A stretch of DNA of 64,000 bases, taken from positions 41,853 through 105,852 of the forward strand of contig CALSSY010000010.1 of NCBI GenBank assembly GCA_943789135.1, given 5' to 3'. Positions 60,406-64,000 of this stretch are shown here, in pieces. Within the stretch, counting starts at the first letter, position 1, and each line of letters begins with the position of its first letter. The notes under the pieces are model-generated. The model worked only from the letters and a program-made list of their open reading frames with translations, was not told the origin of the DNA and did not search any database. The translations under genes were made by a program, and so were the position numbers. This stretch comes from an uncultured Bacteroidia bacterium. Lineage in GTDB: Bacteria; Bacteroidota; Bacteroidia; NS11-12g; UBA955.

Positions 60406-61534
60406 TTATTTCTTTGGAAGCTGTGGAACAACCTTCATGCCTTCGAATGCCCCTGCAACCGAACGCTGCAACACCCAAACGCCTTCGTCAATACCTGAAA
60501 TAATGGCAGCATCTTGATCGATCGCTTCTAAAACTACGGGTAATTCAAACAAGGTAGAATCGGTTTGTTTAACTGCAAATATGGTATTGCGTTCCGACAA
60601 CCAAGTACGCGGGATTTTTATGCTATTGACAATGGTCTTTCCTTTAGCATCGAATTTATAGTATTGCCCTTCGCGAACGTTGTTTCCTTTTACCGTTAGA
60701 TATATTTTAACCAATTGCGTTTGAGGATCCACGCTGTTATTCACTCGCGTTACTTGTCCCATAACACGGCCCCCATTTTCGGTATATAACTCAACGTTTT
60801 TACCAATATTCATTTTGCTCAATTCCCTTTCTGGAATAGCTGCTTCTAACTCAAAAGTATTGGGTTGGATGAACAAACCCAAACGTTGCCCAGCCCTTAC
60901 CAAAGAACCCGGTTGAATAGACACCTCCGACAAAACCCCATATAGGGCGCGATAATTTGATGTTTTGCGAGTCTCACTTCTTGGCTTTTCAAGGCATAAT
61001 ATTGATTAAGAACATTTCTCCCTGATAAAAAGGCTTTCAATTTAGAATCGTTAATCATCGGGATTTGGGGCAGTTCCTTATCCACATCTATTTTAGAAGC
61101 AAAAGCAGACCAATTTTTATACTCATCCTCAAAATCAATAGAAATATCTGGTAATACTTGACTCAAAAGGCCCATAAAAGCACTTTTCTGTGCTTTCAAT
61201 TGCGCCGAAAACTCCTGTCGTCAACCTGCAGACATGCAGAACCTGTTTTTGAATATATTTCCCTCACGGAAGGAATTATTGATTAAAATACCATTCACCT
61301 CGGAGAATAACTCAAATCGGTTCAAGGCTTTAACCCTTCCACTGGCAGATATTGCTGCCTGATGAACTTCCCACTTTACCGGGTTTTACCGGCACCGATG
61401 CTTCACGAAATGATATCTTTGGGGCGTTACCGGCTTTTGGGGCCGACAAACGCTTGGAGATCATATTACTCACAATAACCGCAAGCAAACCGATAACGAT
61501 TGACCGAACCAGAGTTTTATTTCCTTTTAAACAC
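60406..61534 (-). CDS. Periplasmic efflux adaptor (HlyD/AcrA family), several frameshifts
   Basis: Several frames together give a membrane-fusion protein: an N-terminal helix (IVIGLLAVIVSNMISKRLSA), ASGRVKALNRFELFSEVNGI, then INNSFREGN, an alpha-hairpin (NVLNQYYALKSQEVRLAKHQ), the lipoyl half-motif IIAPYMGVLSEVSIQPGSLV and beta-barrel text to VPQLPKK. Breaks lie near 61430, 61245, 61200 and 60925. Frame stops fall where the lipoyl and hairpin parts must join, so the gene was intact. The true start is uncertain; I use a GTG at 61534. First gene of the operon with the RND pump and TolC. Confidence 0.8.
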
Positions 61535-61690
61535 GTTGTAATTTATTAATTCACAAAAATACACTTACAATGCGTGATTGTGTGACAAAAATGACAAAGA
61601 ACGCATTTATCCGGGATGAAACATTTGTTCGACCAATTAGTGCCAAACATTAAACGAGTTAACCAAACAAATTGGACTGCCTTGAAATTG

Positions 61691-61698
61691 TACCTTTG
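61691..61698 (+). promoter_or_regulatory. -7 element TACCTTTG for the peroxiredoxin gene
   Basis: Exact TAnnTTTG with a TTG 16 bases upstream (61672). The ATG is 30 bases downstream, longer than in most genes here. Confidence 0.6.
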
Positions 61699-61728
61699 CA
61701 GTAAACATTTATTGAACAACCGTATATC

Positions 61729-62374
61729 ATGTCATTTGTAGGAAAAAAATTCCCAAACATCTCGGTAAACGCCATGTCAGAAATGGGCGACACCTACCCA
61801 ATCAACCTTTTCGAAGAGGCTACTAAAAACAAGAAAAAAGTATTGTTGTTCTGGTATCCTAAAGACTTCACTTTTGTATGTCCTACCGAATTGCACGCCT
61901 TCCAAGAAGCTTTAGGTAGAGTTTGAAATGCGCAACACCATCGTTATCGGTGCTTCCTGCGACACTCCTGAGGTGCACTTCGCTTGGCTGAATACTGCAA
62001 AAGACAACGGCGGTATTGAAGGCGTTACGTATCCTATTCTTGGCTGACTCTAACCGCAATCTTAGCTAGCATCCTTGGATATTTTGGATATCCAATCGTC
62101 TGATTACAACGAAGCATTAGACACCATTCTTATATGAAGGCGACAACGTTACTTACCGCGCCACCTACCTCATCGACGAGGATGGAACGGTATTCCACGA
62201 GAGCATTAACCACATGCCATTGGGCCGCAACGTTAAAGAATACATCCGCTTGATCGATGCCTTTCACCCACGTACAAGAAAAGGGCGAAGTTTGTCCTGC
62301 AAACTGGGAAGAAGGCAAAGACGCCATGAACGCCAACCGCGATGGTGTGGCTGAATATCTTAAAGTCGCACTAA
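61729..62374 (+). CDS. Peroxiredoxin (AhpC/Prx1-type 2-Cys), multiple frameshifts
   Basis: About 212 residues if read through. MSFVGKKFPNISVNAMSEMG, then the peroxidatic Cys in PKDFTFVCPTELHAFQ. Breaks near 61918, 62045, 62065 and 62135 separate IVIGASCDTPEVHFAWLN, GGIEGVTYPIL, RATYLIDEDGTVFHESI and MPLGRNVKEYIRLIDA; the C-terminal EKGEVCPANWEEGKDAM holds the resolving Cys. Reduces H2O2 and organic peroxides in the cytoplasm. First of three genes of an antioxidant set. Confidence 0.9.
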
Positions 62375-62390
62375 TTCAATTTAGATCCCC

Positions 62391-62695
62391 ATGTTGTTAG
62401 AGCTCCAAACCGACACCCTTCAAGATGTAATTGCACAAAACGATAAGGTTATTGTGCAGTTTTCTGCAGGTTGGTGTGGCAATTGCCGCATCATGAAGCC
62501 CAAATTCAAACGCATGTCTGGAGAGCACGACGGCATGACGTTTGTCATCATTGATGCCGAAAAGAACCCCGAATCGCGCAAACTTGGCCAACGTGTCCAA
62601 TCTGCCCACTTTTGCGGCATTTCCAGAACGGCACTGGTCTGCTCGATCAGACCCAAACCAACAAAGTTGAAGTACTAGCTGAGTTGGTTGACTAA
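62391..62695 (+). CDS. Thioredoxin-family protein, one or two frameshifts
   Basis: About 98 residues. MLLELQTDTLQDVIAQND, then VQFSAGWCGNCRIMKPKF with a CGNC redox motif and FVIIDAEKNPESRKL. The frame goes off at about 62583; the adjacent one gives NVSNLPTFAAF (the cis-Pro strand) and VEVLAELVD, ending at 62695. Shorter than a canonical thioredoxin (105-110) but with all core elements. It probably reduces the peroxiredoxin encoded 17 bases upstream. Confidence 0.85.
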
Positions 62696-62707
62696 AACGG
62701 CGCAATC

Positions 62708-62966
62708 ATGAAAATCCCGGTAATCAAACACATCACCGAATTCATCGAGCAAAAAGATGCCGATTTCATTGAAGAAACCATTGCGGTTTTGGAACATCTT
62801 TCGGAACTTGAAACGCTTGAAAGATGAGGAACTTGATGTAATCGGTGAACTTGATCTCTAACCTTGTACGGCGCTTTGGAAGTACAAAAAAGCATGGAGG
62901 AAGGTTTGAGTAAGAAGGATGCGCATGAACGGCTTCATGCAACGGGTATTCAGGTTCAATCGATAA
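62708..62966 (+). CDS. Small DUF6952-like protein, frameshifted
   Basis: About 85 residues: MKIPVIKHITEFIEQKDADF, IEETIAVLEHLSE, LKDEELDVIGELISNLYGAL (after one correction near 62855), EVQKSMEEGLSKKDA, NGFMQRVFRFNR. It resembles a short helical family (DUF6952) that I recall beside thioredoxin and peroxiredoxin genes in Flavobacteria; no function is known. Breaks lie near 62805, 62850 and 62930. A terminator follows. Confidence 0.7.
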
Positions 62967-62995
62967 ATAAAAATTCGATCCGCATACATTTGACC

Positions 62996-63031
62996 AAAAA
63001 GGCCGTTTCGTTCTTCAGAACGGCCTTTTTT
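62996..63031 (+). terminator. Rho-independent terminator after the antioxidant genes
   Basis: AAAAAGGCCGTT with a short loop pairs with AACGGCCTTTTTT, and a T run follows. It is symmetric enough to act for rmuC-side transcripts as well. Confidence 0.92.
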
Positions 63032-63127
63032 ATGGTCAAAATATGCGAACGTCCGTGTAAACGTATGCTTGCAGAAGAAACATTAGTTTACACCGTAAAC
63101 AATCGGATGTTGAAAACGTTATAATAT

Positions 63128-64000
63128 TCAATTGTCCTCATCTACTTCGATGAATCCGGCCAAATCGCCCCCTTCTTCCAGTAAACTATCCGACTCTGGA
63201 CCCTGGCAACTCCTCCACTCGTCGTCAGCTTCGACAAGCATCATCTTTGGTCCGGGTGCCTACCAAGTGCGTCCAATTCTTTATTGGCCTCGTTGATCTT
63301 CTTTTGGGCTTTTTCCAGCACGCCCACCGAATTTGCTAAACTCGGTCTTCACCGCTCCCAAGACCTTCCAAACCTCCGAACTTCGCTTGTTGTATGGCCA
63401 ACGTTCGGAAGCCCATGGCAAAACTATTCAAGAATTGCCGCCAAGGTCGAGGGCCCTGTGATGATTACCTGATAATCGCGCTGCAAATCGCTTACCATTT
63501 GTGGGTGGCGCTTACCACCTCTGCATACAACCCCTCAACCGGTAGAAACAGATATCGAGATATCCGTTGTGTGCGGTGGGTCTACGTATTTTTCGTGAAT
63601 GTCCTTGGCGAACTTTTTAACCGAGTTCATCAAGTGACTTGGTCGCCACTGTCTATTCCCGCTAGCATCACCCGCATCAAAGGCCTCTTGTAGGCGTACG
63701 TAGTCGTCTTGTGGGAATTTCGCATCTATTGGAAGATACACCTGCGAACCTTCGTCGTCTTTGCCGGGCAAGCTTTATCGCGAACTCGACCAGAGTCGTT
63801 GCTCCCTTTTTTCGTTTTTACATTGGAATCGTATTGCTCGGGAGCCAAGTATTTGCTCTAATATATTCCCCAACTGGTATTCGCCTAATACGCCACGCGT
63901 TTTCACATTATTCAGTACTTTCTTCAGATCGCCCACCCCATTGGCCAATGCTTTGCATCTCTCGCCAAGTCCTTTTTGAACCGCTTCCAACCGTATCGCT
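63128..64000 (-). CDS. rmuC: DNA recombination protein RmuC (N-terminus outside window), multiple frameshifts
   Basis: The minus strand read across frames gives the RmuC core: VQKGLGE, ALANGVGDLKKVLNNVKTRG, VLGEYQLGNILEQIL, then GKDDEGSQVYLPIDAKFPQD, YVRLQEAFDAGDASG, LMNSVKKFAKDIHEKYVDPP, and late text IITGPSTLAAILNSFAMGFR and VWKVLGAVKTEFSKFGG, ending in an acidic EVDEDN. RmuC limits DNA inversion between short inverted repeats and has a nuclease-like fold. At least six one-base shifts occur in 870 bases, among the densest in the window. The N-terminal membrane helix and coiled coil are off the right edge. Confidence 0.85.

Noticed and set aside
63060..63127. Possible small gene between the terminator and rmuC
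   Set aside because: Short, no homology-like text, and it overlaps the antisense end of rmuC.
1..64000. CRISPR array, insertion sequence, prophage or restriction system
   Set aside because: No regularly spaced direct repeats, no transposase, integrase or phage structural gene, and even base composition; I could not find one.

Overview
The window is a stretch of a Bacteroidota chromosome, most likely from an aerobic, menaquinone-using member of the Flavobacteriales or a close relative. The evidence is a type IX secretion (T9SS) C-terminal sorting domain, many outer-membrane beta-barrels whose signal peptides end in A-Q, a TonB-dependent receptor with a carboxypeptidase-like plug extension, SdhC of the single-subunit cytochrome b type, a short-LID adenylate kinase, a DnaJ with only two of the four zinc motifs, and the Bacteroidota -7 promoter element TAnnTTTG in front of at least a dozen genes. 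Base composition is AT-rich and even along the window. I saw no insertion sequence, prophage or CRISPR array.

Layout. 1-3.3 kb: a giant secreted adhesin-like protein (IgGFc-binding-like N-terminus plus PKD repeats), cut by the left edge. 3.4-8.7 kb: operon adk, yjjG-like HAD phosphatase, a T9SS cargo protein, a VWA membrane protein and mnmA. 8.8-14.3 kb: an Omp28-like lipoprotein, an enoyl-CoA hydratase, a methyltransferase/PAP2 pair, an outer-membrane protein and menB. 14.3-19.2 kb: grpE, dnaJ, an M48 protease and an outer-membrane protein. 19.3-23.7 kb: ribE and the sdhCAB operon. 23.7-32.5 kb: MATE exporter, pseudouridine synthase, an alkyltransferase-like DNA repair protein, a thioredoxin-fold lipid/disulfide-type protein, several small barrels, SRPBCC and SOUL proteins. 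tRNA-Phe lies at 32.6 kb. 32.8-37.7 kb: a YwaF-like membrane protein, a GH92 mannosidase with a C-terminal discoidin-like module and an OmpA-like lipoprotein. 37.8-41.5 kb: four enzymes of the lower meta-cleavage pathway (4-oxalocrotonate to pyruvate plus acetyl-CoA).

41.5-55.9 kb is the most interesting part. A beta-helix lipoprotein and TonB receptor pair is followed by polyphosphate kinase ppk1, a STAS-less SulP transporter, an exopolyphosphatase-like Ppx/GppA, acetyl-CoA synthetase, and then a three-gene set: DUF4956 membrane protein, a membrane-anchored CotH-kinase/right-handed beta-helix protein, and a VTC-type polyphosphate polymerase domain protein. The last gene is not apparent as an intact ORF because it is broken by several frameshifts; I recovered it by reading across frames. 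55.9-61.5 kb: a complete RND efflux operon (adaptor, pump, TolC-like). 61.7-64 kb: a peroxiredoxin, thioredoxin and DUF6952-type gene set, then rmuC cut by the right edge.

At least sixteen genes carry single-base frameshifts, including dnaJ and acs, which a cell is unlikely to have lost. Many are an extra base in a homopolymer, and they become dense after about 52.6 kb and again after 60.9 kb. I read them mainly as sequencing/assembly errors and annotate across them; the coordinates of such genes span all their frames.
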